DNA of 64,000 nt from an uncultured SAR116 cluster alpha proteobacterium (lineage in GTDB: Bacteria; Pseudomonadota; Alphaproteobacteria; Puniceispirillales; Marisalimonadaceae): positions 1 to 64,000 of the forward strand of contig CACMOJ010000005.1 in NCBI GenBank assembly GCA_902615325.1, read 5' to 3'. A model generated the notes under the pieces. That model was given only the letters and a program-made list of their open reading frames with translations, was not told the origin of the DNA and made no database searches. The position numbers were made by a program, and so were the translations under genes. This document shows positions 42,835 to 52,560 of the stretch, in pieces. Numbering within the stretch: the first letter of the stretch is position 1; each line of letters opens with the position of its first letter.

Positions 42835-44031
42835 TTATTCAAAAAAAATAACTTTTTCTTTTCTCAAATTTTCAATTTCATTTTCATCATATCCCAAATC
42901 AATCAATATTTCTTTTGTCTTATTACCTAGATTTGGCGCTTCAAATTTACTTTCATTATACCTTTCATTATTAAAATACACTGGTAGCCTAGGATACATC
43001 AAATCACCCTCAGTTGAATGCTTATAAGTTTTAAAAAAATTTGTCTTTTTAAGATGTTCATCAATAAAAAGATCTTTAGGTTTATTTACTTTCATAGAAG
43101 GAATATCAATTTCTCTAAGTTTTTTTATCCAAAAATTTGTTTTTTCTCTTTTAAGTTCTTTTACTAGCAAAGAATAAAGCTCATCAACATTCTTATTTCT
43201 ATTTTCTAAAGTTGAAAATTTTTTGGTTTTAATTAGATGTTCTTTTTTAATAAATTTTAAAAACCTTAACCATTGTTCATCATTGTAAGGCAATACCGCA
43301 ATAAAACCGTCTTTAGTTTCGTAAGGTTTTCTATTTGGAGAGGATTGTCGTGGATAAACTGGCTTATCTTTTGGAGGCAAAAAATTATAGCCATATAAAT
43401 GTTCTACTAAGGTAAAATCTACCATTGTCTCAAACATAGGTACTTCTACCTCTAAATCTTTGTTGTCTTTATTTCTTTTAAATAAACTTGAAACCACACT
43501 TAACGCTAACATAAGACCTGTTGCTTTATCTGCAGTAGCTCCTGATGTATAAGCTGGTTGATCAGAATAAGCTTCTTGATAACTAGCCATGCCACTTGCA
43601 GCTTGTATTATATCATCATACGCAGGCAAGTCTCTATATGGTCCATCACTAGAAAAGCCAACAGCAAAAGCAGTAATAATTTTATCGTTATATTTTACAA
43701 ATGTTTTATGATCAAAACCAAGTCTTGAAAGAGCAGACTTTCTAATATTAGAAATAAAAACATCAGATTTTTTTATAAGTTTAAATATAATTTCCTTTCC
43801 TTTTAGAGTTTTAAGATCAACTGATACACTTTTCTTATTCCTATTTAAATTTAAAAAAACAGCCCCCATAGATTTATTTTCATATGGACCAATATATCTT
43901 GTGTTATCACCTACAAGAGATTCAATCTTGATAACGTCAGCTCCTAAATCAGCAAGTATCCTAGTACAATAAGGAACCATGAGAATTGAAGATAAATCTA
44001 AAATCGTTATACCTTCTAATGGTCGTATCAT
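42835..44031 (-). CDS. CaiB/BaiF (class III) CoA-transferase
   Basis: PLEGITILDLSSILMVPYCTRILADLGADVIKIE, NLNRNKKSVSVDLKTLKGKE, GATADKATGLMLALSV. Confidence 0.9.
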   Translation of the reverse strand: MIRPLEGITILDLSSILMVPYCTRILADLGADVIKIESLVGDNTRYIGPYENKSMGAVFLNLNRNKKSVSVDLKTLKGKEIIFKLIKKSDVFISNIRKSALSRLGFDHKTFVKYNDKIITAFAVGFSSDGPYRDLPAYDDIIQAASGMASYQEAYSDQPAYTSGATADKATGLMLALSVVSSLFKRNKDNKDLEVEVPMFETMVDFTLVEHLYGYNFLPPKDKPVYPRQSSPNRKPYETKDGFIAVLPYNDEQWLRFLKFIKKEHLIKTKKFSTLENRNKNVDELYSLLVKELKREKTNFWIKKLREIDIPSMKVNKPKDLFIDEHLKKTNFFKTYKHSTEGDLMYPRLPVYFNNERYNESKFEAPNLGNKTKEILIDLGYDENEIENLRKEKVIFFE

Positions 44032-44048
44032 TGTGTATCAATCATCAA

Positions 44049-46841
44049 TTAAAAATGGACAGATAACGTGTCTTTAGGTGTCATATTTGGAGGTGAAAAT
44101 TTTGTGAGATTTATTCCCTCAACTGCAGTAGTGTATTCCTCAAGTGATGGTGTTCTTCCAAGTATAGCAGATAAAACTACTACTGGCGTTGAAGCGAGCA
44201 ATGACTCACCTTTCTTTTCACTTGAGTCTTCAACAACTCTACCTTTAAAAAGCCTAGTTGAAGTTGCTAAAACTGTATCTCCTTTAGATGCTTTTTCTTG
44301 ATTGCCCATACAAAGATTACATCCAGGCCTCTCAAGATATAAAATGTTATCATATTCTTGACGTGCATTTTCTTTTGGTTTTTCATCATTAAACTCAAAA
44401 CCTGAATATTTTTGAAGAATGTTCCAGTCACCCTCTTCTTTTAGCTCATCCACAATGTTATAGGTTGGTGCTGCTACAACTAGTGGTGCATTAAATTCAA
44501 CATTACCCTTATCTTTTTCGAGATTTTTTAACATTTGGGCCACAATCTTGATATCTCCTTTATGAACCATACAGGAGCCTACAAAGCCTAAATCAACCTT
44601 TTTTTCAGCCTTGTAATAAGAAATTGGCCTTATTGTGTCATGAGTGTACCGTTTCGAAACATCAATATTATTAACATCTGGATCAGCTATCATTGGTTCG
44701 TTAATTTCATCTAGATTAATAATTACTTCATTAGAATATTTTGCATTATCATCAGGAGCTAATGCTGGCTTAGTACCATTTTGGATTTCGTTAATCCTCT
44801 TATCTGCAATTTTAATAAGATTTTCTAACATTTTGTTATCATTATCCATGCCTTTATCGATCATCACTTTAATTCTATTCTTAGCAATTTTTAATGATTC
44901 TATTAGAGTATTGTCATTGGAAATACAGATTGAAGCTTTTGCTTTCATTTCAGCAGTCCAATCAGTAAAAGTAAACGCTTGGTCTGCTAATAAAGTACCA
45001 AGATGAACTTCAATTATTTTTCCTTGAAAAATATTATCTCCGAACTGCTGAAGCATTTGAGATTGTGTTGCATGTACAATATCACGAAAATCCATGTGAT
45101 CAGCCATTTTCCCGACAAAGGTGACTTTTACACTTTCAGGTATTGGCATTGACGCTTCGCCAGTTGCTAAAGCTAAAGCAACTGTTCCAGAATCTGCTCC
45201 AAAAGCAACACCTTTGGACATTCTGGTATGAGAATCTCCTCCAATGATTATTGACCAATCATCAACTGTTATATCATTTAACACTTTATGTATAACGTCA
45301 GTCATAGAATGATAAACTCCTTTTGGATCTCTTCCTGTAATAAGTCCAAAATCATTCATAAATTTCATAAGCTTAGGGGTATTTTCTTGTGCTTTAAAAT
45401 CCCAAACTGAAGCAGTATGACATCCTGACTGATAGGCACCATCAACTGAAGGTGAAATTATAGTTGCAGCCATTGCTTCCAATTCTTGTGATGTCATTAA
45501 TCCAGTTGTATCTTGAGACCCCACAATATTTACTTTTACTCTTACATCAGAGCCTGCATGTAAAATAGAACCTTCTTTAATACCTAAAGCATTAGCATTA
45601 AATATTTTTTCTACAGCAGTTAGACCCTGATTTTTGTGAAAAATTTCTTTTGAAGGTGCAAAAGCAGAATTAAGTTCTATATCCAAGACCTTACAGGCAA
45701 AATTTTGAAGCTTTTTTCCAAACACTATTGCATAGGAACCCCCTGCTTTCATAAATTCTAATTTTTGTGGAGTAAAAGAAGATGTTAAATCAGCAAGCTC
45801 TTCATCTCCATTTGCATTAAACAACTTTTTTTGTTTAGAATTAATTTTTAAAATTGTTCCTGTTTCTACTGAGTACTTTTCTTCTAAAACAGGATTATTA
45901 TCATTATTAAGTATAGGTTTGCCATCTGAACCTATTTTCTTAACCCAATTTTTAAGGTCAACTCCAATTCCACCTGTTACCCCAACTGTTGTAAGAAATA
46001 TAGGTGAAATACCATTAGTTCCTGCTACAATTGGCGCAATATTAACAAATGGAATATATGGGCTTGCTTGAATACCAGTCCATAATGCAACATTATTAAC
46101 TCCAGACATTCTAGATGATCCAACTCCCATTGTTCCTTTTTCTGCGACAAGCATTACTCTTTTATTTGGATGCTTTTCTTGTAATTTTTTAATTTCAGCT
46201 TGAGCTTCTTCAGAAATCATACATTTGCCATGTAATTCTCTATCAGCTCTGGAATGGGCTTGGTTTCCAGGAGAAAGCAAATCAGTCGAAATATCACCTT
46301 CAGCAGCAACATAGGTAACAACTTCAATTTCTTCTTCTATTTCAGGTAAATTTGTAAAAAATTCTGCTTTAGCATAACTTTCTAAAAGTTGCTTTGCTAT
46401 ATTATTTCCTTTTTTAAAAGCCTCTTCTATTCTTGAGGTATCTGCATCATATAAAAAAACTTGTGTTTTGAGAATATCTAAAGCTTTTGTAGCTAAAACA
46501 ATATCTTCACCTAATGCAAAATCTAGTAAAACTTTTACAGAAGGTCCACCTTTCATATGTGATAATAGCTCAAATGCAAAATCAATTGATATTTCATCTA
46601 CAAATATTTTATTACTGATAATTTCTTTTAAAAATATAGCCTTTTCTTCTGCCGCACTAGTTGTGCCTGGTAAGGTGTTGTATATAAAATAATTAAGACA
46701 ATCTTTTCTATATTCACTCTTATTATCTTTTATATGAAAAATAATTTCTTTTAGTAATGATCCATCATCGATTGGCTTTGGTTTTAAAGATTGTTTTTTT
46801 CTACTCTCAATTTCATCAAGATAATTTTTGTATAATTCCAT
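44049..46841 (-). CDS. acnB: Bifunctional aconitate hydratase 2/2-methylisocitrate dehydratase
   Basis: 930 aa; TSQELEAMAATIISPSVDGAYQSGCHTASVWD, IIGGDSHTRMSKGVAFGADSGTVALALATGEA, ERPGCNLCMGNQ. Confidence 0.94.
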   Translation of the reverse strand: MELYKNYLDEIESRKKQSLKPKPIDDGSLLKEIIFHIKDNKSEYRKDCLNYFIYNTLPGTTSAAEEKAIFLKEIISNKIFVDEISIDFAFELLSHMKGGPSVKVLLDFALGEDIVLATKALDILKTQVFLYDADTSRIEEAFKKGNNIAKQLLESYAKAEFFTNLPEIEEEIEVVTYVAAEGDISTDLLSPGNQAHSRADRELHGKCMISEEAQAEIKKLQEKHPNKRVMLVAEKGTMGVGSSRMSGVNNVALWTGIQASPYIPFVNIAPIVAGTNGISPIFLTTVGVTGGIGVDLKNWVKKIGSDGKPILNNDNNPVLEEKYSVETGTILKINSKQKKLFNANGDEELADLTSSFTPQKLEFMKAGGSYAIVFGKKLQNFACKVLDIELNSAFAPSKEIFHKNQGLTAVEKIFNANALGIKEGSILHAGSDVRVKVNIVGSQDTTGLMTSQELEAMAATIISPSVDGAYQSGCHTASVWDFKAQENTPKLMKFMNDFGLITGRDPKGVYHSMTDVIHKVLNDITVDDWSIIIGGDSHTRMSKGVAFGADSGTVALALATGEASMPIPESVKVTFVGKMADHMDFRDIVHATQSQMLQQFGDNIFQGKIIEVHLGTLLADQAFTFTDWTAEMKAKASICISNDNTLIESLKIAKNRIKVMIDKGMDNDNKMLENLIKIADKRINEIQNGTKPALAPDDNAKYSNEVIINLDEINEPMIADPDVNNIDVSKRYTHDTIRPISYYKAEKKVDLGFVGSCMVHKGDIKIVAQMLKNLEKDKGNVEFNAPLVVAAPTYNIVDELKEEGDWNILQKYSGFEFNDEKPKENARQEYDNILYLERPGCNLCMGNQEKASKGDTVLATSTRLFKGRVVEDSSEKKGESLLASTPVVVLSAILGRTPSLEEYTTAVEGINLTKFSPPNMTPKDTLSVHF

Positions 46842-47076
46842 TACAATTCCGTATTTTAATTTTTTTGGTTATGAAAATATTATTAAAAAAATGTTTATAT
46901 CAATATAACTTTTTACTAACAGTAACGTCAAGTTTACTGAACTTTAAAAAGTAACTTAATCATGTATCTAAAAAAGAGTTCTTAATAGATTGAAAGATGT
47001 TTTATTTTAAATTAAAAAAATTAGTTAAAATAGTATTAAATTATTATATATGCTTTAAAAATAATTTAACTGTTAC

Positions 47077-47706
47077 ATGACAAGTAGATTGAAAGACAAT
47101 ATGATTCTAAAAAATATTTCTTTGACTAGAGGATTAAAAACTATTTTTTCTAGTCTTAACATAGAGTTTTTGTGTCCAGGATTAAACATCATAAAAGGTG
47201 AAAACGGATCAGGGAAAACTAGTCTTTTAATGATGATCTCCACTCTATTGCAAGAAGATAGAGGAACAATTATTAGATTTGGTAAATTAAAAAAAAATGA
47301 TTGGCTGAATGAACATATCTTAATAAAGCAAAATAGTTCTTTAAGTGATGAGCTTACCATTGAAGAAAATCTAAAAATTTGGTGCGGCCTCAAAGGATGG
47401 GATTTTAATACTGATAAAATTGAAAAAAGTTTAAAAAATTTTGGTATACTTAAATATAAAAACTTTCTTGTCTCCGAATGTTCTTCAGGAATTAAAAAAA
47501 AAGCTGAATTATCTAAATTAAATTTTGACGAAAGTTTTAAATTGAAGTGTTGGTTACTTGACGAACCTTTAAATCATTTAGATGAGAATGGTAAGCTTTT
47601 TTTAAAAAAAATTATGGACAAGTTCATAAACATGAATGGAACAATTTTACAAACATCTCATGAAAAAAAAATTAATCATAAAAATTTTAAAATAATCAAA
47701 CTATAA
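47077..47706 (+). CDS. ccmA: Heme ABC exporter ATP-binding protein CcmA
   Basis: Walker A GENGSGKTSLL, SSGIKKKAELSKL, LLDEPLNHLD; first gene of ccm operon (ATG 47101 is an alternative start). Confidence 0.92.
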   Translation: MTSRLKDNMILKNISLTRGLKTIFSSLNIEFLCPGLNIIKGENGSGKTSLLMMISTLLQEDRGTIIRFGKLKKNDWLNEHILIKQNSSLSDELTIEENLKIWCGLKGWDFNTDKIEKSLKNFGILKYKNFLVSECSSGIKKKAELSKLNFDESFKLKCWLLDEPLNHLDENGKLFLKKIMDKFINMNGTILQTSHEKKINHKNFKIIKL

Positions 47707-47712
47707 TGATCT

Positions 47713-48396
47713 ATGAAAATTAATTTTAAAAATATTTTAATAGCATTAATCGAAAAAGAATTTAAATCTTATTTACGATCAATAAATAATTTTATGAATA
47801 TGATCGTTTTTATGATAGCAATCATACTTTTATTTCCATTAACAGTGGGGCCTTCAGAAGAAAAACTTACTCTTGTTTCTAATGCAATTGTTTGGATAGC
47901 CTTAATAGTATCAATTATTCCAACATTAGATAAAATTTACATTAGTGATTTTAAAAACGGTTGGTTAGAACAATATTATTACTCCCCATTACTATTAGAA
48001 ATTATAATCTTAATAAAATGTTTTGTATTTTGGTTTTTTTTAATAATTCCTTTAACAATTTTTATTCCAATCTTTTCTATTCTTTTAAACATCCCCTTTC
48101 TAATAATTTTTTGGAACATTATTATATTTGCAATTGGCAGTTTAGGATTTTGTTTAATTGGTTCAATATGTTCTTCTTTAACACTTGGTACTAAATCAAA
48201 TAATCTAATATCCCCTTTGTTGATATTACCTCTTGCAATTCCTATATTTATATTTGGAAATGGAGTTATTGAAGCAGTGAAGTCTAATTATGACCCGTTA
48301 CCAAACTTGTATTTATTAATTACAGTTTGTTTAATTTTGCTAATTATTTCGCCTTTAATTTCAGCTTATTCAATAAAAATAGCACTAACAAAGTAA
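47713..48396 (+). CDS. ccmB: Heme exporter protein CcmB
   Basis: LIEKEFKSYLRS, multi-TM, LPLAIPIFIFG; operon position. Confidence 0.92.
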   Translation: MKINFKNILIALIEKEFKSYLRSINNFMNMIVFMIAIILLFPLTVGPSEEKLTLVSNAIVWIALIVSIIPTLDKIYISDFKNGWLEQYYYSPLLLEIIILIKCFVFWFFLIIPLTIFIPIFSILLNIPFLIIFWNIIIFAIGSLGFCLIGSICSSLTLGTKSNNLISPLLILPLAIPIFIFGNGVIEAVKSNYDPLPNLYLLITVCLILLIISPLISAYSIKIALTK

Positions 48397-48402
48397 AGAT
48401 AA

Positions 48403-49119
48403 ATGATTAACTATTTAGCCAATCCAAATCGATTTTTAAATTTTATAAAACCTATAGAATTTAGTATAGGAGTTTTTAGTTTCTTATTTATTTTTATTGG
48501 TTTATATCTTTCATTGATTAATAGCCCAGAAGATTATCAACAAGGGGATACTGTTAGGATAATGTATATTCACGTTCCCTTTGCGTGGTTTGCATCTTTC
48601 CTATATTTTAGCATAAGTATTGCAAGTATTTTTTTTCTAATATGGAAACATCCTTTTGCTGATATAATTGCCAGATCCATTGCACCTCTAGGTCTTATTT
48701 TTTCAATTTTAACAATCTTAACTGGTTCACTTTGGGGTAAACCAATGTGGGGTACATGGTGGGTTTGGGATGCCAGATTAACATCTATGTTAATTTTATG
48801 TATATTTTATTTTGCTTACATTGGTATTTCAAATGCATTTCCAAGAAAAATTGATGGCTCAAAACCTGCAGCAATCCTTGCAATAGTAGGAATGGTTAAT
48901 CTCCCAATTATTAAATTTTCAGTTGATTGGTGGAATACATTACATCAACCAGCAAGTATTATTAGATTTGATGGTCCTTCAATTAATCAAGAGATGTTGC
49001 TTCCACTAATTATTATGTTGTTAGGATTTTTATTTATGTCAATTTTTATAATTTTAATAAATATTAAAACAAACTTGATATACAAAAAATATCAATCTGA
49101 AATACTTAAATTAGGATGA
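48403..49119 (+). CDS. ccmC: Heme exporter protein CcmC
   Basis: MYIHVPFAWFA, GTWWVWDARLTSMLIL (WWD motif). Confidence 0.95.
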   Translation: MINYLANPNRFLNFIKPIEFSIGVFSFLFIFIGLYLSLINSPEDYQQGDTVRIMYIHVPFAWFASFLYFSISIASIFFLIWKHPFADIIARSIAPLGLIFSILTILTGSLWGKPMWGTWWVWDARLTSMLILCIFYFAYIGISNAFPRKIDGSKPAAILAIVGMVNLPIIKFSVDWWNTLHQPASIIRFDGPSINQEMLLPLIIMLLGFLFMSIFIILINIKTNLIYKKYQSEILKLG

Positions 49120-49123
49120 TTAG

Positions 49124-49282
49124 ATGTTTGATGTTTTAGATTTTGGAAAATATAATTTATATATTTGGTTGAGTTATTCTATAAGTTTTACGTCAATATT
49201 AATTTATTTTATAATTATTAATGCAAGATACAAAAAAGCTTCAAACTTGTTAAAAAGTTTAAAAAATAAAAATTCTAAGTAA
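49124..49282 (+). CDS. ccmD: Heme exporter protein CcmD (52 aa; below the ORF-track size cutoff)
   Basis: ORF MFDVLDFGKYNLYIWLSYSISFTSILIYFIIINARYKKASNLLKSLKNKNSK*, single TM with FGKYNLYIWLSY, between ccmC and ccmE. Confidence 0.88.
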   Translation: MFDVLDFGKYNLYIWLSYSISFTSILIYFIIINARYKKASNLLKSLKNKNSK

Positions 49283-49283
49283 A

Positions 49284-49730
49284 ATGAACCCAAAATCTCA
49301 AAGATTAATTATTTTATTTTTTTTCTTAACTCTTCTAGGTTTATCAACATTTTTAGTTTTAAAATCTTTAGAAGATAATATTGTCTATTTTTATTCTCCA
49401 ACTGATATCAATGAAAAAATTTTATCTAATGAAATTGATTTATCAAAAAGAATTAGAATTGGTGGCTTAGTAAAGGAAAATAGTATTTTAAAAGAAGGTA
49501 AAAAAATATCTTTTAAAATACATGATGGAATAGATGAAATTTTAGTGATCTATAATGGAATATTGCCTGATTTATTTCGTGAAGAACAAGGTATTGTTGC
49601 ATTAGGTAAAATAGAAAATAAGAACTTTAGTGCGATTGAAATTTTAGCGAAACATGATGAAAATTACATGCCAAAAGAAGTTTCAGATATGTTGAAGAAA
49701 AATGGAAAGTGGAAGGGGAAATTGAATTGA
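49284..49730 (+). CDS. ccmE: Cytochrome c maturation heme chaperone CcmE
   Basis: RIRIGGLVKENSI, EILAKHDENYMPKEV (heme-binding His context). Confidence 0.95.
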   Translation: MNPKSQRLIILFFFLTLLGLSTFLVLKSLEDNIVYFYSPTDINEKILSNEIDLSKRIRIGGLVKENSILKEGKKISFKIHDGIDEILVIYNGILPDLFREEQGIVALGKIENKNFSAIEILAKHDENYMPKEVSDMLKKNGKWKGKLN

Positions 49731-51628
49731 TTTATGAAATTGGTCATATCAGCATCATAATAGCTAGTTTTTTATCTTTATTATCAACTGGAGTATTTGC
49801 TTTTAATTTGATAGGAAAATATCCCTTTTTTTCTACATTGATTAAAAATTTTTCTAAAATTGGTTTTTTCTTTGTTCTAATTTCGTTTTTAATTCTTGAA
49901 TATGCTTTTATTAATTCTGAGTTTTCATTAGATCTGGTCGTCAATAATTCACATACTACAAAACCCTTAATTTATAAGATTTCAGGATTATGGGGTAATC
50001 ACGAAGGTTCAATTTTGTTATGGATATTAATTTTATCTTTCTTCACATATTTAATTGCAAAAAGTAAATCTATAAAATCTTCTCAATTTCATATAACTGT
50101 ATTAGGTATTCAAAATATTATTCTTTTTTTATTCTGTATTTTTTTATTATTCACTTCAAATCCTTTTTCAAGGAATATAGACCCACCATTAGAAGGGTTT
50201 GGCTTAAACCCTTTATTGCAAGATCCTGGATTAGCCTTTCACCCACCTATGCTATACATTGGATATGTAGGTTTGTCCGTATCATTTTCATTCGCTATTG
50301 CAATTCTTTTAAACAAAAAAGTTGAATTTGATTGGTTTAATTATCTTAAACCTTGGACACTTCTAACATGGGCTTTTTTGACTAGTGGCATTGCTTTAGG
50401 CAGTTGGTGGGCTTACTATGAATTAGGATGGGGAGGATGGTGGTTTTGGGATCCAGTTGAAAACGCTTCCCTAATGCCGTGGTTGATATCTACTGCATTG
50501 ATTCATTCAATTACTGTAACACAAAAAAATAACCAATTTTATAATTGGACAATTTTGTTGGCAATTTTTGGCTTTTCTTTCTCTTTGTTAGGAACATTTA
50601 TTGTAAGGTCAGGACTATTAACTTCTGTTCATGCTTTTGCTTCAGATCCAACAAGAGGAGTTTTTATTCTGATCATATTAGCTTTATCTACTCTAATACC
50701 ATTACTAATATATGGATTTAAGAATACTCATCGAATTGATACAAAATATTTTATCTTTTCGAAAGAAACAGGACTTCTTTTAAATAACATATTTTTAATA
50801 ACTTCAACAATAACAATTCTAATTGGAACATTATACCCTCTCATTTTAGAAACAATTACAGGTTCAAAAATCTCTGTAGGAGCAGCCTATTATAATGCGA
50901 CATTCTCTCCAATAATGATTCCCTTTATAATTATCATGGCTTTCGCTCCATTTCTTGGATGGACAAAGACTCCAAAAAAATCTTTGTTAAGAAATATGTT
51001 AATAATATTTGCTTTAGCTTTTGTTTCTAGCTTCATCATTTTTAAATTTAACACTACCTCTGTTTTTGGAATAATATGTGGTTATTTATCAATTCTTTTA
51101 TTTTTTTCAGTTGGATTTACATTTTTTAAAAAATTACAAAATCTTAAAACATTACCTTTAAATTATTATGGTATGTTAGTCGCTCATTTAGGCTTAGCAA
51201 TTTTTCTATTTGGAGTAACAGGAGAACAATTCTTCAAAAAAGAAAGTTCAAGCCAAATTAAAATAAATGAAGTTATTGCTATTGGAGATTATAGCGTCAA
51301 ACTGGAAAATGTTAAAAATTTTAAAATAGATAATTACTTATCTGAAACTGGTTTATTTAAAATCACAAAGGCTGAAAATTTTGTTGGAAAGATAAAATCA
51401 GAACAAAGATTTTATCCTGTAGAAAAAACTAAAACAACTGAAGCAGGCATTTTTAATTTTATATTGAGTGATATTTATATAACTATGGGGGAAGGTAATT
51501 TAAAAGACGGATGGGTGGTAAAAGCCTACTTTAACCCTCTAGTGAAATGTCTTTGGTTTGGAGCATTTATAATGGCTATAGGTGGTATTTTATCTTTACT
51601 CTCTAAAGCTAATAGAAGGTATATATAA
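49709..51628 (+). CDS. ccmF: Heme lyase CcmF
   Basis: GNHEGSILLWILIL, WAYYELGWGGWWFWDPVENASLMPWL (WWD). Confidence 0.96.
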   Translation: MEGEIELIYEIGHISIIIASFLSLLSTGVFAFNLIGKYPFFSTLIKNFSKIGFFFVLISFLILEYAFINSEFSLDLVVNNSHTTKPLIYKISGLWGNHEGSILLWILILSFFTYLIAKSKSIKSSQFHITVLGIQNIILFLFCIFLLFTSNPFSRNIDPPLEGFGLNPLLQDPGLAFHPPMLYIGYVGLSVSFSFAIAILLNKKVEFDWFNYLKPWTLLTWAFLTSGIALGSWWAYYELGWGGWWFWDPVENASLMPWLISTALIHSITVTQKNNQFYNWTILLAIFGFSFSLLGTFIVRSGLLTSVHAFASDPTRGVFILIILALSTLIPLLIYGFKNTHRIDTKYFIFSKETGLLLNNIFLITSTITILIGTLYPLILETITGSKISVGAAYYNATFSPIMIPFIIIMAFAPFLGWTKTPKKSLLRNMLIIFALAFVSSFIIFKFNTTSVFGIICGYLSILLFFSVGFTFFKKLQNLKTLPLNYYGMLVAHLGLAIFLFGVTGEQFFKKESSSQIKINEVIAIGDYSVKLENVKNFKIDNYLSETGLFKITKAENFVGKIKSEQRFYPVEKTKTTEAGIFNFILSDIYITMGEGNLKDGWVVKAYFNPLVKCLWFGAFIMAIGGILSLLSKANRRYI

Positions 51629-51629
51629 G

Positions 51630-52166
51630 TTGAAAATTAAATTTTCTAATTTTTTACCTTTGTTAATCGTAACTTTTTTCATGATAATTTTTGCAATTAA
51701 CCTAGATGTAAAAAAAGAAGATAAAAAAATAGATCAACTCAACTCACCATTAATAAATAAAAATATTCCAAAAAATCCTATTAGACTTTTTCAAAAAAAT
51801 GAAATTGTTGAACTTAAGAATGTTTACAATGAACTTTATGCTATAAATTTTTTTGCTTCATGGTGTCTGCCATGTAAAATAGAAGCTCCAGCTATAAAAT
51901 TGTTATCACAAAAAATACCTGTTTTTGGAGTTGCATTTAAAGATGAAGAAAAAAATATTTTAGATTTCTTAAAAACTTTTGGCAATCCATATGATAAAAT
52001 TGGTATTGATAAAAATGGGCTATTAGGAATTGAATGGGGTGTTTATGGAATCCCAGAAACTTTTATAATTAATAAAAAAGGACAAATAATTTATAAATAT
52101 ACTGGACCCTTAGAAGTTGATGAATTAGAAAAAAATATCTACGATTTGATAAAAAATGAAAGATAA
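51630..52166 (+). CDS. ccmG: Thiol:disulfide oxidoreductase CcmG/DsbE
   Basis: NFFASWCLPCKIEAP, GVYGIPETFIINKKG; start set to TTG 51630 just after the ccmF stop. Confidence 0.92.
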   Translation: MKIKFSNFLPLLIVTFFMIIFAINLDVKKEDKKIDQLNSPLINKNIPKNPIRLFQKNEIVELKNVYNELYAINFFASWCLPCKIEAPAIKLLSQKIPVFGVAFKDEEKNILDFLKTFGNPYDKIGIDKNGLLGIEWGVYGIPETFIINKKGQIIYKYTGPLEVDELEKNIYDLIKNER

Positions 52167-52560
52167 AAAAATTTTTAAATTATTGATTTTATTTTGTTTA
52201 ATTTTTTCTACTAGTTTAACTTATCCCAAAATTTCTAAAGGCAATGAACAAACTATAGAAAAAAGATTAAATGAAATTTCAAATAATGTAAGGTGTTTGG
52301 TTTGTAGAAATCAAAGTATTTATGATTCAAATTCTGATTTTGCAAATGACATAAAAAAAATAATCATGATACACCTCAATGATAATAAATCTGATGAATT
52401 TATTTATAAATTTTTAAAATCAAAATATGGTGAATATATACTCTTCAAGCCACCCTTTCAGATAAATACCTTAATATTATGGATCCTTCCTTTTATTCTA
52501 ATTATTAGTGGGCTAATATTTTTTGCTTTTAAATTTTTAAAATTTAGAAAAAATGATTAA
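52156..52560 (+). CDS. ccmH: Cytochrome c maturation protein CcmH (CycL)
   Basis: NNVRCLVCRNQSIYDSNSDFANDI (CxxC), KYGEYILFKPPF. Confidence 0.95.
   Translation: MKDKKIFKLLILFCLIFSTSLTYPKISKGNEQTIEKRLNEISNNVRCLVCRNQSIYDSNSDFANDIKKIIMIHLNDNKSDEFIYKFLKSKYGEYILFKPPFQINTLILWILPFILIISGLIFFAFKFLKFRKND

Noticed and set aside
44644-45006. 120-aa ORF antisense to acnB
   Set aside because: Hydrophobic-looking shadow ORF within conserved acnB.
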